Both the position numbers and the translations under genes were made by a program. From Paracrocinitomix sp039939375 (GTDB lineage Bacteria; Bacteroidota; Bacteroidia; Flavobacteriales_D; Crocinitomicaceae), in assembly GCA_039939375.1 (NCBI GenBank), contig JBDVJO010000010.1:1-64000 (forward strand): a stretch of DNA of 64,000 nucleotides, in the 5' to 3' direction. Below, piece by piece: positions 9,122-18,653 of this stretch (its first letter is position 1; each line of letters begins with the position of its first letter). A model generated the notes under the pieces. It saw only the letters and a list, made by a program, of their open reading frames with translations, was not told the origin of the DNA and did no database searches.

Positions 9122-10261
9122 TTAGAAGTTGTAAATGCTATTTAAATCGTTGATAGCGTTTGTTAAATCTATAGTGTTAACATCCCAGAAATTAGCACCA
9201 ATAGTTGTGTCTAATAAGGTGTTAATTTGAGTATCTGTAATGGTTCTTGTTGAAGTAGGGGCGTATTTTAAATCCCAAATAAAAGCATACGCTTCTGATA
9301 ATTCATGTAAGAACTTAGCATTGTCAGTTCCAAAGTTATCTTTTGCACCTTCAAGGTATGCAACGGCTTGAGCAGCTGAAATTCTTTCCCATGTTTCTCT
9401 TACAATTGTGATTTGAGCATCTCTGGCGGTTAGGTCATTGTTTACAATAGCTGTTCTTCCTGCTAAGAAAGCATTCATAATTGTAGCGTTACATCCTAAT
9501 TCAGCATTTCTTGCATTACAGTATTTTGCCCAAAATCTAAATGATTCTGTTGAAGTTAAGAAATCGATTGGCGCTCCGAAATAACCGAATGCCTCATCCC
9601 AGTGATGTTCCATGGTTGTATAGTATTTGCCATCAGCAGCATCAACTGCAGTTGCGTTATCAACATCCATTTTATCTGAACCGAAGTATACATTAAGGGC
9701 TTGATACATAAAAACACCACCCATTAAACCTTTTTCAATCAATTGAGTTTTTTCGATTCCGTTTGCATCAAATAAATAAGTTGATGTTCCTGAAGAAAGT
9801 GTTCCAGCTTGGCCATTAGATGCAGTTGATGCGAATTCGATTGATGCAGCAGCTAAATCTGTCATCCATCCATTAAAGTCTGCTGTGTCGCTAAACAAAC
9901 ATTTGTTTCCGAGTTGTTTTGTAGAGGAAAAGCTAAAGTTTCCGTTACCGTTGTCGTTTACATTATAGAACATATCTTTCATTGTGTTAGCAGATATAAT
10001 TCCAGCAGTTCCTGACTTCATATAAGTAGTTAACTCTTCTAATTGATTTAATCTATCTGTTTGTCCTGAATAAGAAACAGTGCTATTGTTGTTTTCATCT
10101 GTGAATTCATAAGTAGAAGGAACATCATAAAAAGTACATGATCCGTCATCCTTTTGAGCTTCTTCTGAATAGTTTTGGGCGTCAATATCTGTACATCCTT
10201 TTTTCTTACAAGATGTTATAACTAGTGCCGTTAGTATGATAGTTGAAAGGGCTAATTTCAT
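9122..10261 (-). CDS. DUF4856-type lipoprotein
   Basis: A 379-residue lipoprotein with lipobox ITSC (Cys17) and a short calcium-site-like segment (CTDIDAQNYSEEAQKDDGSC) before the main domain. The remainder (YEFTDENNNSTVSYSGQT, HHWDEAFGYFGAP, HELSEAYAFIWDLKY) matches what I know as the DUF4856 family, which usually lies next to imelysin, HTTM and TonB-receptor genes in Bacteroidota, exactly as here. The HHWDEAFGYFG block could bind a metal. It is the first gene of the operon, preceded by a consensus promoter with an operator-like dyad. Confidence 0.85.
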   Translation of the reverse strand: MKLALSTIILTALVITSCKKKGCTDIDAQNYSEEAQKDDGSCTFYDVPSTYEFTDENNNSTVSYSGQTDRLNQLEELTTYMKSGTAGIISANTMKDMFYNVNDNGNGNFSFSSTKQLGNKCLFSDTADFNGWMTDLAAASIEFASTASNGQAGTLSSGTSTYLFDANGIEKTQLIEKGLMGGVFMYQALNVYFGSDKMDVDNATAVDAADGKYYTTMEHHWDEAFGYFGAPIDFLTSTESFRFWAKYCNARNAELGCNATIMNAFLAGRTAIVNNDLTARDAQITIVRETWERISAAQAVAYLEGAKDNFGTDNAKFLHELSEAYAFIWDLKYAPTSTRTITDTQINTLLDTTIGANFWDVNTIDLTNAINDLNSIYNF

Positions 10262-10304
10262 TTGTTCAATTTTTTATTTAGAATGGTTATAAATAATTTT
10301 TTGA

Positions 10305-10338
10305 CAAATGTACTCAGCAAGTATTGTTAACACAATAC
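10305..10338 (-). promoter_or_regulatory. Promoter plus operator-like dyad of the iron-uptake operon
   Basis: On the minus strand, TTG (10335-10333), 20 bases, then TACATTTG (10312-10305) match the Bacteroidota -33/-7 promoter, 43 bases before the DUF4856 ATG. GTATTGTTAACACAATAC (10321-10338) has perfect 7-bp arms around TAAC and covers the -33 element, as a repressor site would. That it is iron-responsive is inferred only from the operon's content. Confidence 0.6.
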
Positions 10339-10363
10339 CTAAAAAAAGGTATATTGAAATATT

Positions 10364-13267
10364 CTATTGAATAATAATCTCGTCAGCAAAGATGTATGCT
10401 GGGTTACCGGCTCCTGGGTGCCACTCGGGGCATTTGCCATAATTAACAGCAATTACCTTTAAATAACGTGTGGAAATTTCTTTTTCAAACCCAATTTCTT
10501 GGATGAAATGTCCAAATTTTTCAGGAGACTCATAGTTAGATACTGTTTTAATGGGATACCAAACTTTTCCATTTTTAGATGAATAAAATTGAACTTCTTT
10601 TGGGAACCAAATCCATGATTTGATGTCTTGAAGCACGCTGAGATGCACGCTTTTGATGTCTCTTTTCTTTTTAAAATCTATTTCAACATCTAGATTATTT
10701 CCGTAGTAACCTTGCCATGAACCTGTTCTGAAATCAGTGTTCCCTCTAATTTGATCTATTAAGGCTCTGTCTGATCCTCCAGAATACTGATTTAAATATT
10801 TTTCATTCAACTTGACTTTCCATTTGGTATTGGCTCTATGAAACTCAGCATAAATAGGCAAGCTTTCTGTTTTTGTTCCAAAAGATTTAGCAACGAATTT
10901 TGTGGATGATTTTATTTTAATTGGTTTGCTGTATATCTCACTGTTTTCATTTGGTATACTGCCATCTGTCGTATATCTAATAGCAACAACTGTTTCTGCA
11001 CTTGTAATCTCTACCTTTCTTTTTTTAGTAAATACTTTCTCAGATTTTTCAAATATTGGAGCGGGTAGAAGTGGGTTTGTTTTCACTTTAACAAATGGGC
11101 TGTTACCATAAAAGTCTTGTGGCTCTTTACTCATTTCAAAAACTATTTCACCTCCCTGAGTAATTTCATGATGATAAATGTAATTTCGTTTTAAAGGTTT
11201 ATTGTTAAGCTTTATAGACTTTACGTAGGCGTTTTCTGTGGCATAATTTTCAGTTCTCATTTTAAACTGATTACCGTTTTCCAAATTAATCGTATAATTC
11301 TCATGCAGTGGTGCTCCCGTGACATAGATGTTAGATCCAGGAGTGAGGGAATAAAAGCCCATAGAACTCAACACGTACCATGCTGACATTTGACCGCAAT
11401 CTTCATTTCCACTGAGACCATCTGGATCATTTGCATATAATGTTGTTAAAATTTGTCTCACGTATTTTTGAGTTTTCCAGCTACTTTGGGTGAAATTATA
11501 TAAATATGCCATGTGATGACTTGGTTCATTTCCATGAGCGTATTGACCAATTAAACCTGTTATATCAACTTGTTCTCTACCTTCTGTATCAGAAGAAGTG
11601 GTGAACAAATCATCCAGCCAAAGTTCTAATTCTTGTTTGCCACCCATTAACTGAATCATTCCAAGAATGTCATGAGGAACAAATAAGCTGTATTGCCAAG
11701 AATTCGCTTCGGTGTAATCAAAAGTTACCTCATTTGGTTTGAAGTTATTTTTCCAACCTCCGTTAAATCGTGGTTGCATAAAAGTGGAAGTTGGGTTATA
11801 AATATTCTTATAATATTGACTTCTTTGATAGAATCTTTGAGCTATCGTGTCTTCGCCTAGAGAATCCGCGAAAACAGCAATGCACCAGTCGTCAAAAGCG
11901 TATTCAAGCGTTTTAGAAACGCTTTCTGATTCGTTTTCAGAAGATATAAATCCTTGCTTTCTATAAGCTTCTAGGCCCAAATGTTGCTGGTCGGCGCTAT
12001 GCATCATTGCTTTGAGGGCTAATTGGGTGTCGAAGCTTCTCAATCCTTTAACATAAGCATCAACAATAACCGGAATTGCATGGTAACCGATCATACATCC
12101 TGTATAATTTGCAGAAAGTTCCCAAATGGGTAATATCCCACCATGTCGATATTGATTTAGTAAGGTTTGAATCATATCGGCCGTTCTTTTCTCTTGCGTA
12201 ATTGTGAAAAGTGGATGCTCTGCTCTAAAGGTATCCCAAAGAGAAAAAACGGTGTATTGAGTAGATTTAGAAGATTGGTGAATTCGCATATCCATTCCTC
12301 TGAACCTGCCATCCACATCAGAAAATGTATTTGGATTTAAATAAGAATGGTACAAAGCTGTGTAAAAAGTGGTTTTTCGATCTTTATTTTTTTCTTCAAT
12401 TTGAATTTTACTCAATTCCTTGTTCCAAGCTTTTTCATTTTCCTCTTTATACTTTTCAAATATCCAATGCGGCATTTCTTCTTTTAAGTTTTTAACCGCT
12501 CCGTTTATATCAACCGCAGACATTCCAACTTTCACACCTAGAATAGGGAATTCATCACCAAATTCTAAAATTAATTTAGACGCTCTACCCTCTGAATTTT
12601 TTTTAAAGGTTCTTTTGGTAGGGGCTTCACTGAATTTAATTGCGAAATAAAAATGTTGTTCTGTTGCCCAAGCTTGGGAGATTCGTTTGCCAACTATGGT
12701 TGTATCATTTAAGAATATCAAGTCAGAATCTTTTAGGTCATCTCTATGCTCCAAGTCAATGATGATTTTTCGATTATCTCCTTCTTGAAAGCTGTATTTA
12801 TGATAACCACACCTAGTTGTTGTTGTTAATTGAACATTTACATTATAATCTTCAAGCAACACTTCATAATACCCTGCATGTGCATTTTCGTTTTGATGCG
12901 TGAAATTAGATCCATAACCGTCATCCAATGTTTTCTTGTAGGCGCTGTTCCATTTGTATTTCCCAGTGAAAGGAAGGATAAGTAGGTCTCCGTAATCAGA
13001 GACTCCTGTTCCGCTTAAATGCGTATGTGAAAATCCATATATGACTTTATCGGTGTAGTGATAGCCACCGCAACCATCCCAACCGGTTAATCGAGAATCA
13101 GGTGATAACTGCATCATGCCAAAAGGCATACTTGGTCCAGGGTAGGTATGACCATGTCCACCTGTTCCGATAAATGGGTTGACAACTTTAGATAAATCTT
13201 CTGATTGCCCAAATGACAGTGCATTTAGCACCAGCCCAATAAAAAGGCATTTAAATTTAAGCCACAT
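10364..13267 (-). CDS. GH92 alpha-mannosidase with C-terminal accessory domains
   Basis: A 967-residue exported glycoside hydrolase, probably an exo-alpha-mannosidase on N-glycan-like or mannan substrates. A signal peptide is followed by the GH92 N-domain (VNPFIGTGGHGHTYPG, FGMMQLSPDSR, GFSHTHLSGTG) and catalytic (alpha/alpha) domain (GNEPSHHMAYLYNF, EDCGQMSAWYVLSSMGFYS), which are unmistakable family motifs. Residues ~735-800 look like a chitobiase/hexosaminidase C-terminal-like beta domain (RYTTDGSIPNENSEIYSKPI), and the last ~140 like an F5/8 discoidin domain. No T9SS tail is seen. Its start overlaps the ROK kinase stop by 1 base; it is the last gene of a three-gene sugar operon. Confidence 0.93.
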   Translation of the reverse strand: MWLKFKCLFIGLVLNALSFGQSEDLSKVVNPFIGTGGHGHTYPGPSMPFGMMQLSPDSRLTGWDGCGGYHYTDKVIYGFSHTHLSGTGVSDYGDLLILPFTGKYKWNSAYKKTLDDGYGSNFTHQNENAHAGYYEVLLEDYNVNVQLTTTTRCGYHKYSFQEGDNRKIIIDLEHRDDLKDSDLIFLNDTTIVGKRISQAWATEQHFYFAIKFSEAPTKRTFKKNSEGRASKLILEFGDEFPILGVKVGMSAVDINGAVKNLKEEMPHWIFEKYKEENEKAWNKELSKIQIEEKNKDRKTTFYTALYHSYLNPNTFSDVDGRFRGMDMRIHQSSKSTQYTVFSLWDTFRAEHPLFTITQEKRTADMIQTLLNQYRHGGILPIWELSANYTGCMIGYHAIPVIVDAYVKGLRSFDTQLALKAMMHSADQQHLGLEAYRKQGFISSENESESVSKTLEYAFDDWCIAVFADSLGEDTIAQRFYQRSQYYKNIYNPTSTFMQPRFNGGWKNNFKPNEVTFDYTEANSWQYSLFVPHDILGMIQLMGGKQELELWLDDLFTTSSDTEGREQVDITGLIGQYAHGNEPSHHMAYLYNFTQSSWKTQKYVRQILTTLYANDPDGLSGNEDCGQMSAWYVLSSMGFYSLTPGSNIYVTGAPLHENYTINLENGNQFKMRTENYATENAYVKSIKLNNKPLKRNYIYHHEITQGGEIVFEMSKEPQDFYGNSPFVKVKTNPLLPAPIFEKSEKVFTKKRKVEITSAETVVAIRYTTDGSIPNENSEIYSKPIKIKSSTKFVAKSFGTKTESLPIYAEFHRANTKWKVKLNEKYLNQYSGGSDRALIDQIRGNTDFRTGSWQGYYGNNLDVEIDFKKKRDIKSVHLSVLQDIKSWIWFPKEVQFYSSKNGKVWYPIKTVSNYESPEKFGHFIQEIGFEKEISTRYLKVIAVNYGKCPEWHPGAGNPAYIFADEIIIQ

Positions 13268-14217
13268 TAGCTTAAGATTACTTTCTCTTCTTCTTTGATT
13301 GCAGCAACTGCACCTAAAATTCCAGCACCAGATTGATTTAAACTAGAGATTTTAAGCGTAATTTTACTTCTTAAGTTAGGAAGTACGTAGCTTTTTAGAT
13401 GTTTTTCGATCTTTCTTCTAAGAATGTTCCCAGATTGTGCGATTCCACCAGTAATAAAGATGTGCTCAACATCTAACATATTGATAAGACTTGATAAGGC
13501 GTATCCTAAATCATGACAAACAGCATCTACAACTTCTAAAGAAACAGGATCATCTTTTCTTGCTGCATTAAAAATTTCAAGGGGTGTAAGATTACTAGGA
13601 GGCAATGCAGTCAATGCAGAACCACCACTAGAGAATTCTAATTTTTCTTTAGCCGTTAAAACGATTCCATTTGCACCTGCATAAGTTTCTAAGCAACCTA
13701 AATTACCACAGTTACATTCTCTACCTGCTCTTCTTACAACAAAATGTCCAAGTTCACCCGCTAATCCGTTAGTTCCATAAGTGAGCTTACCGTTCAAAAA
13801 TGTTCCTAATCCTACACCGGTTCCCAAAGTAATTGACGCGAAATTTTCTAATTCTGCGGCCTCTCCGTAATGCTTTTCTGCAAGCGCAGCAGCGTTTGCA
13901 TCATTGATTATGGTAACTGGTAAATTAAAAACTTGTGAAAAATCCTCTTTTAGTGGAACAATGTCTCCCCAAGTTAAATTTGGCGCATATTCAATATTGC
14001 CTGAATTGACGTTGACACTAGGAGCTCCAACACCGACTTGGCTGTAGCTTTCTTTTGTTTCTGAACCAATTACCTCTTTAATTTTAGTTGCAAGTTCAAC
14101 TGTCGAACTAAAATTTTCTGTTTTAAGATTGTTTGAATAGATTATTTCTCCTTCTTCATTTACGATTCCAAATGCAACATTTGTTCCTCCGATATCTATT
14201 CCCAGATAATTATTCAT
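13267..14217 (-). CDS. ROK family sugar kinase (glucokinase-like)
   Basis: The 316-residue cytoplasmic kinase has the phosphate-binding start GIDIGGTNVAFGIV, catalytic-region VTIINDANAAALAE, GTGVGLGTFLNG, GELGHFVV and the ROK zinc motif CNCGNLGCLETYAG. The length and order are normal for the family. It likely phosphorylates a hexose (glucose, mannose or related) brought in by the adjacent MFS permease and released by the GH92 mannosidase. The exact sugar cannot be read from sequence. Confidence 0.93.
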   Translation of the reverse strand: MNNYLGIDIGGTNVAFGIVNEEGEIIYSNNLKTENFSSTVELATKIKEVIGSETKESYSQVGVGAPSVNVNSGNIEYAPNLTWGDIVPLKEDFSQVFNLPVTIINDANAAALAEKHYGEAAELENFASITLGTGVGLGTFLNGKLTYGTNGLAGELGHFVVRRAGRECNCGNLGCLETYAGANGIVLTAKEKLEFSSGGSALTALPPSNLTPLEIFNAARKDDPVSLEVVDAVCHDLGYALSSLINMLDVEHIFITGGIAQSGNILRRKIEKHLKSYVLPNLRSKITLKISSLNQSGAGILGAVAAIKEEEKVILS

Positions 14218-14280
14218 AAGCCGGTTTTCTTAGGTTTAATTGGCGTTTCAGTATACAAATTTAACAAAAAAAGGTCAATT

Positions 14281-15705
14281 TTACACCTTTAAATCTTCTT
14301 TTCTTTTATGTCCATTTAGACCAAAAAATATTAAATAAATCATTCCGATTGCCGGAATAATAAAAGACATTTGAACGTTGTATTTTTCAAATATTAAACT
14401 TTGTACATAAGGTAGAACAGCCCCTCCAACTATTGCCATAACTAGTAAACTAGAGCCTTGAGAAGTTAAGTTTTTCAATCCTCTTATGCTTAAAGTAAAA
14501 ATATTTGACCAACCAATTGAAAAGAAAAGACCAGTGCCGAGAATGCACCAAAATGCAAATTCTCCTTTTGTAATGATTCCTAAAACGATTAAAAGTAAAT
14601 TTATTGACGAGAAAATTACTATCATTTTACTGGCAACTCCTTTTCCTAAATTAAAGGCGATAAAATTAATCATTAGAAATACGATATAAACCCACAACTC
14701 TTCCAAGGCAATAGGGTTAAATGCTAGTATTCCTGATTCATTTTTAGGATTGATTTCAATACCATTTACTATCCAAATCATTACAAAAACAAGAAAACTC
14801 GTCAAAAGCATTCTGACATTTTTTTGTCGATTGGAATATGCGGTGTTTAGAGAGGTGCTTGCCATCAATCGACCAATCATTAAACCACCCCAAAAGAAAG
14901 CTAAAAATGAATTGGCTGCTTGCTCAGATGCTCCCATTATTGAAGGGTCTTTAGCGAATGAACCTAAGTAACTTCCAATCGCTACTTCAGAACCTACATA
15001 AAAGAAAATCGCCAAAATCCCGAATCTCAAATTCCTATTAGACAAGACTCCGAATCCAGAAAAACCTTCATTTTTTTCTTGAATCTTTGGCATTTTACTT
15101 AATAAAACAGCAACAGCCATTAAAATAAAAATGATTCCGTAAAGCAAATATGCCTTACCTATGGCATCCAATTTAGAATCTTTTACGAAAACAGCATAAA
15201 TTAAAAGGTTTCCAATAATCGGTCCAATAGTAGTACCTAATGAATTTAACCCTTGTGCCAAATTGAGTCTGCTTGAAGCTGTTTTTTCAGGTCCTAAAAT
15301 AGCGGCATAAGGGTTGGCGCAAATTTGCAATAAAGTGACTCCGGTGGCTAGAATAAACAATGAAGCAATGAATTGTCCGTAAGATTCTGAGGCGGCAGCC
15401 AAATAAAAATTAGCCGATCCTAATCCACATATTAATAAGCTGATGGCCATGCCGTTTTTATAACCAATTCTATTAATTGGGTCTTTTTTTAGAACATTTG
15501 TGGTGATAAAGTAAAGCAATGAGATGATAAAAAACGCACCAAAAAAGCTGACCTGAATGTAGGATAACTCTGAAGGTTTTAACTTAAATATTTCGGCAAA
15601 AGTGTTGATTAAAAAGTCATTCATTACAGTGATGAATCCCCACATGAAAAACAATACTGTTAATGCAATAAAAGAATACCTATATTGATTGTTGTCTTTT
15701 TCCAA
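14281..15705 (-). CDS. Sugar MFS transporter (FucP-like)
   Basis: A 474-residue major facilitator with about twelve membrane segments, of the fucose/glucose/galactose:proton symporter type (FFMWGFITVMNDFLI, LLQICANPYAAILGPEKTAS, LNLAQGLNSLGTTIGPIIGN are family signatures). A central hydrophilic loop lies near residue 210. The start is TTG at 15705; no ATG or GTG lies upstream in frame before a stop, and the N-terminus aligns with family expectations. It is first in the operon with the ROK kinase and GH92 mannosidase, preceded by a promoter-like TATCTTTA. Confidence 0.92.
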   Translation of the reverse strand: MEKDNNQYRYSFIALTVLFFMWGFITVMNDFLINTFAEIFKLKPSELSYIQVSFFGAFFIISLLYFITTNVLKKDPINRIGYKNGMAISLLICGLGSANFYLAAASESYGQFIASLFILATGVTLLQICANPYAAILGPEKTASSRLNLAQGLNSLGTTIGPIIGNLLIYAVFVKDSKLDAIGKAYLLYGIIFILMAVAVLLSKMPKIQEKNEGFSGFGVLSNRNLRFGILAIFFYVGSEVAIGSYLGSFAKDPSIMGASEQAANSFLAFFWGGLMIGRLMASTSLNTAYSNRQKNVRMLLTSFLVFVMIWIVNGIEINPKNESGILAFNPIALEELWVYIVFLMINFIAFNLGKGVASKMIVIFSSINLLLIVLGIITKGEFAFWCILGTGLFFSIGWSNIFTLSIRGLKNLTSQGSSLLVMAIVGGAVLPYVQSLIFEKYNVQMSFIIPAIGMIYLIFFGLNGHKRKEDLKV

Positions 15706-15736
15706 TCTTGATGAGTTAAATGCCTTTTGAAGTTTT

Positions 15737-15744
15737 TAAAGATA
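15737..15744 (-). promoter_or_regulatory. Candidate -7 box for the sugar operon
   Basis: The minus strand reads TATCTTTA (7 of 8 to TAnnTTTG), about 31 bases before the TTG start of the MFS gene. TTG triplets lie upstream at plausible -33 distance. No catabolite operator was recognised. Confidence 0.4.
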
Positions 15745-15827
15745 GCAATTTCAATGATTGAACCTTTTTAATTATTTCTTTCTGAACTGAAGTAGAAATT
15801 TTAACTTTATCAGTTGAATTCAGAATT

Positions 15828-16772
15828 ATGCGAAAAATACTACTTACTGGTGGAGCTGGAAATATTGGGAGCGCCTTAACTCAAAGACTTTTAAATGATC
15901 CTAATAATAAGGTTGTAGTGGTGGATAACCTATCAACTGGAAATAGAAATAATTTACCGACATCTGCCTCAAACTTTAAGTTTATCAAAGCCGATTCAAA
16001 TAATCGATCTGAAATGTCAGACATTATGCTGGCGAATGGTTTTGATTACGTTTTTCATTATGCCGCGTTAGTTGGAGTAAAGAGAACTCAAGAAAATCCT
16101 ATTAAAGTTTTAGAGGACATTGAAGGGATAAAGAACATGTTGGTGTTGGCTAAAAACTCAGGTGTAAAACGTTTCTTTTTTTCAAGCAGCTCTGAGGTTT
16201 ACGGAGAGCCAGTGAGTATTCCACAAAATGAAGAAACTACCCCTTTAAACTCAAGAGTTCCGTATGCCGTTGTAAAAAATGTGGGAGAAGCTTATTGCAA
16301 ATCTTTTTATCAAGAATATGGTTTAGAGTATACTGTATTTAGATTTTTCAACACTTACGGACCCCATCAAACCACTGATTTTGTAATTAGTAAATTCTTA
16401 GCGAAGGCGTTAAAGAATGAGGATATTACAATTTATGGAGACGGATCTCAAACGAGAACATTTTGTTACGTAGAGGATAATATTGAGGCAACCGTAAAAG
16501 CTTTAAATGAGGATCTTTTTGTGAATGATGTTGTCAATATTGGTGGAGCTAAAATTTATTCAATTTTAGAAATCGCAGAATTAATCATTAAGTTAACCGG
16601 GAGCGAATCTAAGGTCGTGTTTTTACCACCGCTAGAGGATGGTGATATGACAAGAAGACAGCCGGATAACACTAAAATGCAAAAAATATTGGGTAGAGAA
16701 TTACGTCCACTTGAAGAAGGGATAGAACGGATGATAAAAAACCAAGAATTCAGAAAATTGATTGGTGTGTAG
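15828..16772 (+). CDS. NAD-dependent sugar epimerase/dehydratase
   Basis: A 314-residue extended short-chain dehydrogenase acting on a nucleotide sugar. The N-terminal Rossmann motif is LTGGAGNIGSALTQRL; FSSSSEVYG supplies the catalytic Ser/Thr region and PYAVVK is the YxxxK catalytic pair. RFFNTYGP and GDGSQTRTFCYVEDN are typical of UDP-glucose 4-epimerase and UDP-glucuronate decarboxylase relatives, so the exact substrate is open. It is the first gene of a run of five with 3-base gaps or overlaps, forming an exopolysaccharide operon. Confidence 0.9.
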   Translation: MRKILLTGGAGNIGSALTQRLLNDPNNKVVVVDNLSTGNRNNLPTSASNFKFIKADSNNRSEMSDIMLANGFDYVFHYAALVGVKRTQENPIKVLEDIEGIKNMLVLAKNSGVKRFFFSSSSEVYGEPVSIPQNEETTPLNSRVPYAVVKNVGEAYCKSFYQEYGLEYTVFRFFNTYGPHQTTDFVISKFLAKALKNEDITIYGDGSQTRTFCYVEDNIEATVKALNEDLFVNDVVNIGGAKIYSILEIAELIIKLTGSESKVVFLPPLEDGDMTRRQPDNTKMQKILGRELRPLEEGIERMIKNQEFRKLIGV

Positions 16773-16775
16773 CTT

Positions 16776-18653
16776 ATGTGTGGAATTAACGGAATTTATG
16801 AGTTTTCAGGATTTAAAAGATCTGATGATTTAATAGTTAAAATGAACGAGCGATTGGCTCAGCGGGGGCCAGATGCAGAAGGCGTTCACCGAGACGAATT
16901 TGTCCAATTTGGTCACAGAAGACTTTCAATAATAGATGTTGATGAGCGATCTAATCAACCTTTTAAATCAGCTGACGGCAAGTTGGTGATGGTGTTTAAT
17001 GGGGAGATTTACAATTACAAAGAAATAAAAGCGCAATTATCAGATTATCCGTTTCAAACTGATAGCGATACTGAGGTTGTGTTGGCAGCCTACCAAACGT
17101 GGGGAGAAAAATGCTTACGTTCTTTCAATGGGATGTTTTCAATAGCGATTTGGAACCTAGAGAAAAAAGAACTTTTCATTTGTAGAGATAGATTAGGGAT
17201 TAAGCCGTTGTATTATGTGTTAACTGATGAAGAGATTATTTTCTCGTCTTCAGTAAGGTCGATTTTGGCGACAGGATTAATTGATAAAGAAATTCGAAAA
17301 GATAGTTTAGTTGATTACTTAAGATTTCAAACTGTTCATGCACCTTATACATTAATAGATGGCATTTTTCAACTAATGCCTGGACAATCATTGACCATTA
17401 ACGAGACTGAAGGAGTTGTTTTTAAAAAGTATTGGGGGATAGTAGAAGACTACAGAGTTTCTAAAGATGATTTAAAAACAACACAAGCAACTATAAAATC
17501 TAAATTAAGAGAGAGCGTTGAACGAAGAATGATTGCGGACGTTCCGTTTGGTGCGTTTTTGTCAGGAGGCATAGATAGTTCTATCATTGTTGGTTTGATG
17601 AGTGAAGTGCAAGAACAACCTGTAGAAACCTTTTCCATTGCTTTTAAAGAAGATGAATTTAATGAAGCTAAGTTCGCTCGAGAAGTTGCTGAAAAATTCA
17701 AGACCAAACATCACGAAATTGAATTATCAGGTAATGAATTTGCAGAATTGATTCCGGATGCGTTGTCAAACATGGATCATCCTAGTGGTGACGGACCAAA
17801 CACCTATGTCGTGTCAAGAAAAACGAAAGAAGCCGGAATTAAAATGGCATTGAGTGGTTTGGGAGGAGATGAATTGTTTGGTGGTTATTCTATTTTTAAT
17901 CAAATAGGAGAGATTCAACAAAAAAAATGGTTGATGAGTTTTCCTGCTTACGCTAGAAAACCACTCGCAAATCTATATCATTCTTTTAAAGGGACAGTGG
18001 CTTCTAGCAAGATCAAAGCCATATTGAAACAAGAGTTTAATGATATGGAGTTTATTTATCAGTTTTATCGTCAGGTATTGATGGATGATCAGGTAAGTAA
18101 ACTAATGAATACTTCAAACCTTCCTAAAAACGCTTCGTTTGAGATTCCGCACAAATTGGTAGGATATGGAACGGATGGCTGGAAACTACATCCATTATCA
18201 CGAATTTCAGCAGCAGAGATATCAACTTATATGCAAAATGTTTTACTCAAAGATGCGGACCAAATGTCAATGGCTGCAGCTTTAGAGCTTCGAGTTCCAT
18301 TTTTAGATCATGAATTCGTTGAATATGTTTTAGGTATTCCTGATTACCATAAGAAACCAATCAGTCCAAAGAAATTGCTAGTTGATTCGTTCAGTGATTT
18401 GCTTCCAGAAAACGTGTATAATCGACCAAAAATGGGCTTTGTTTTGCCTTACGAACATTGGATGAAAAATGAGCTCCGTGAATTTTGTGAAGAGCGAATT
18501 GAAACCGTTAAGAACTTGAAGTTATTGAATGCGAATGCCGTTGATAGTTTGTGGAAGCAATTTTTAAACGGAAATAAACGTGTAACTTGGTCACGTGTTT
18601 GGCCGTTAGTAGTGCTAGGAGATTGGATTAAAGCCAACGAAATTAATGGATAA
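16776..18653 (+). CDS. asnB: Asparagine synthase (glutamine-hydrolysing) / amidotransferase
   Basis: The 625-residue protein begins MCGINGIYEF, with Cys2 the nucleophile of the class II glutaminase domain (residues 1-~210, RGPDAEG, VFNGEIYNY, DSDTEVVLAAY). The synthetase domain follows, with the PP-loop FLSGGIDSS at about 261-269, FSIAFKEDEFNEA and ALSGLGGDELFGGY. All catalytic elements appear intact. AsnB-type enzymes in polysaccharide operons may amidate sugar acids instead of aspartate; the position after an epimerase and overlapping a GT4 gene by 8 bases fits that, but plain asparagine synthesis cannot be excluded. Confidence 0.92.
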   Translation: MCGINGIYEFSGFKRSDDLIVKMNERLAQRGPDAEGVHRDEFVQFGHRRLSIIDVDERSNQPFKSADGKLVMVFNGEIYNYKEIKAQLSDYPFQTDSDTEVVLAAYQTWGEKCLRSFNGMFSIAIWNLEKKELFICRDRLGIKPLYYVLTDEEIIFSSSVRSILATGLIDKEIRKDSLVDYLRFQTVHAPYTLIDGIFQLMPGQSLTINETEGVVFKKYWGIVEDYRVSKDDLKTTQATIKSKLRESVERRMIADVPFGAFLSGGIDSSIIVGLMSEVQEQPVETFSIAFKEDEFNEAKFAREVAEKFKTKHHEIELSGNEFAELIPDALSNMDHPSGDGPNTYVVSRKTKEAGIKMALSGLGGDELFGGYSIFNQIGEIQQKKWLMSFPAYARKPLANLYHSFKGTVASSKIKAILKQEFNDMEFIYQFYRQVLMDDQVSKLMNTSNLPKNASFEIPHKLVGYGTDGWKLHPLSRISAAEISTYMQNVLLKDADQMSMAAALELRVPFLDHEFVEYVLGIPDYHKKPISPKKLLVDSFSDLLPENVYNRPKMGFVLPYEHWMKNELREFCEERIETVKNLKLLNANAVDSLWKQFLNGNKRVTWSRVWPLVVLGDWIKANEING

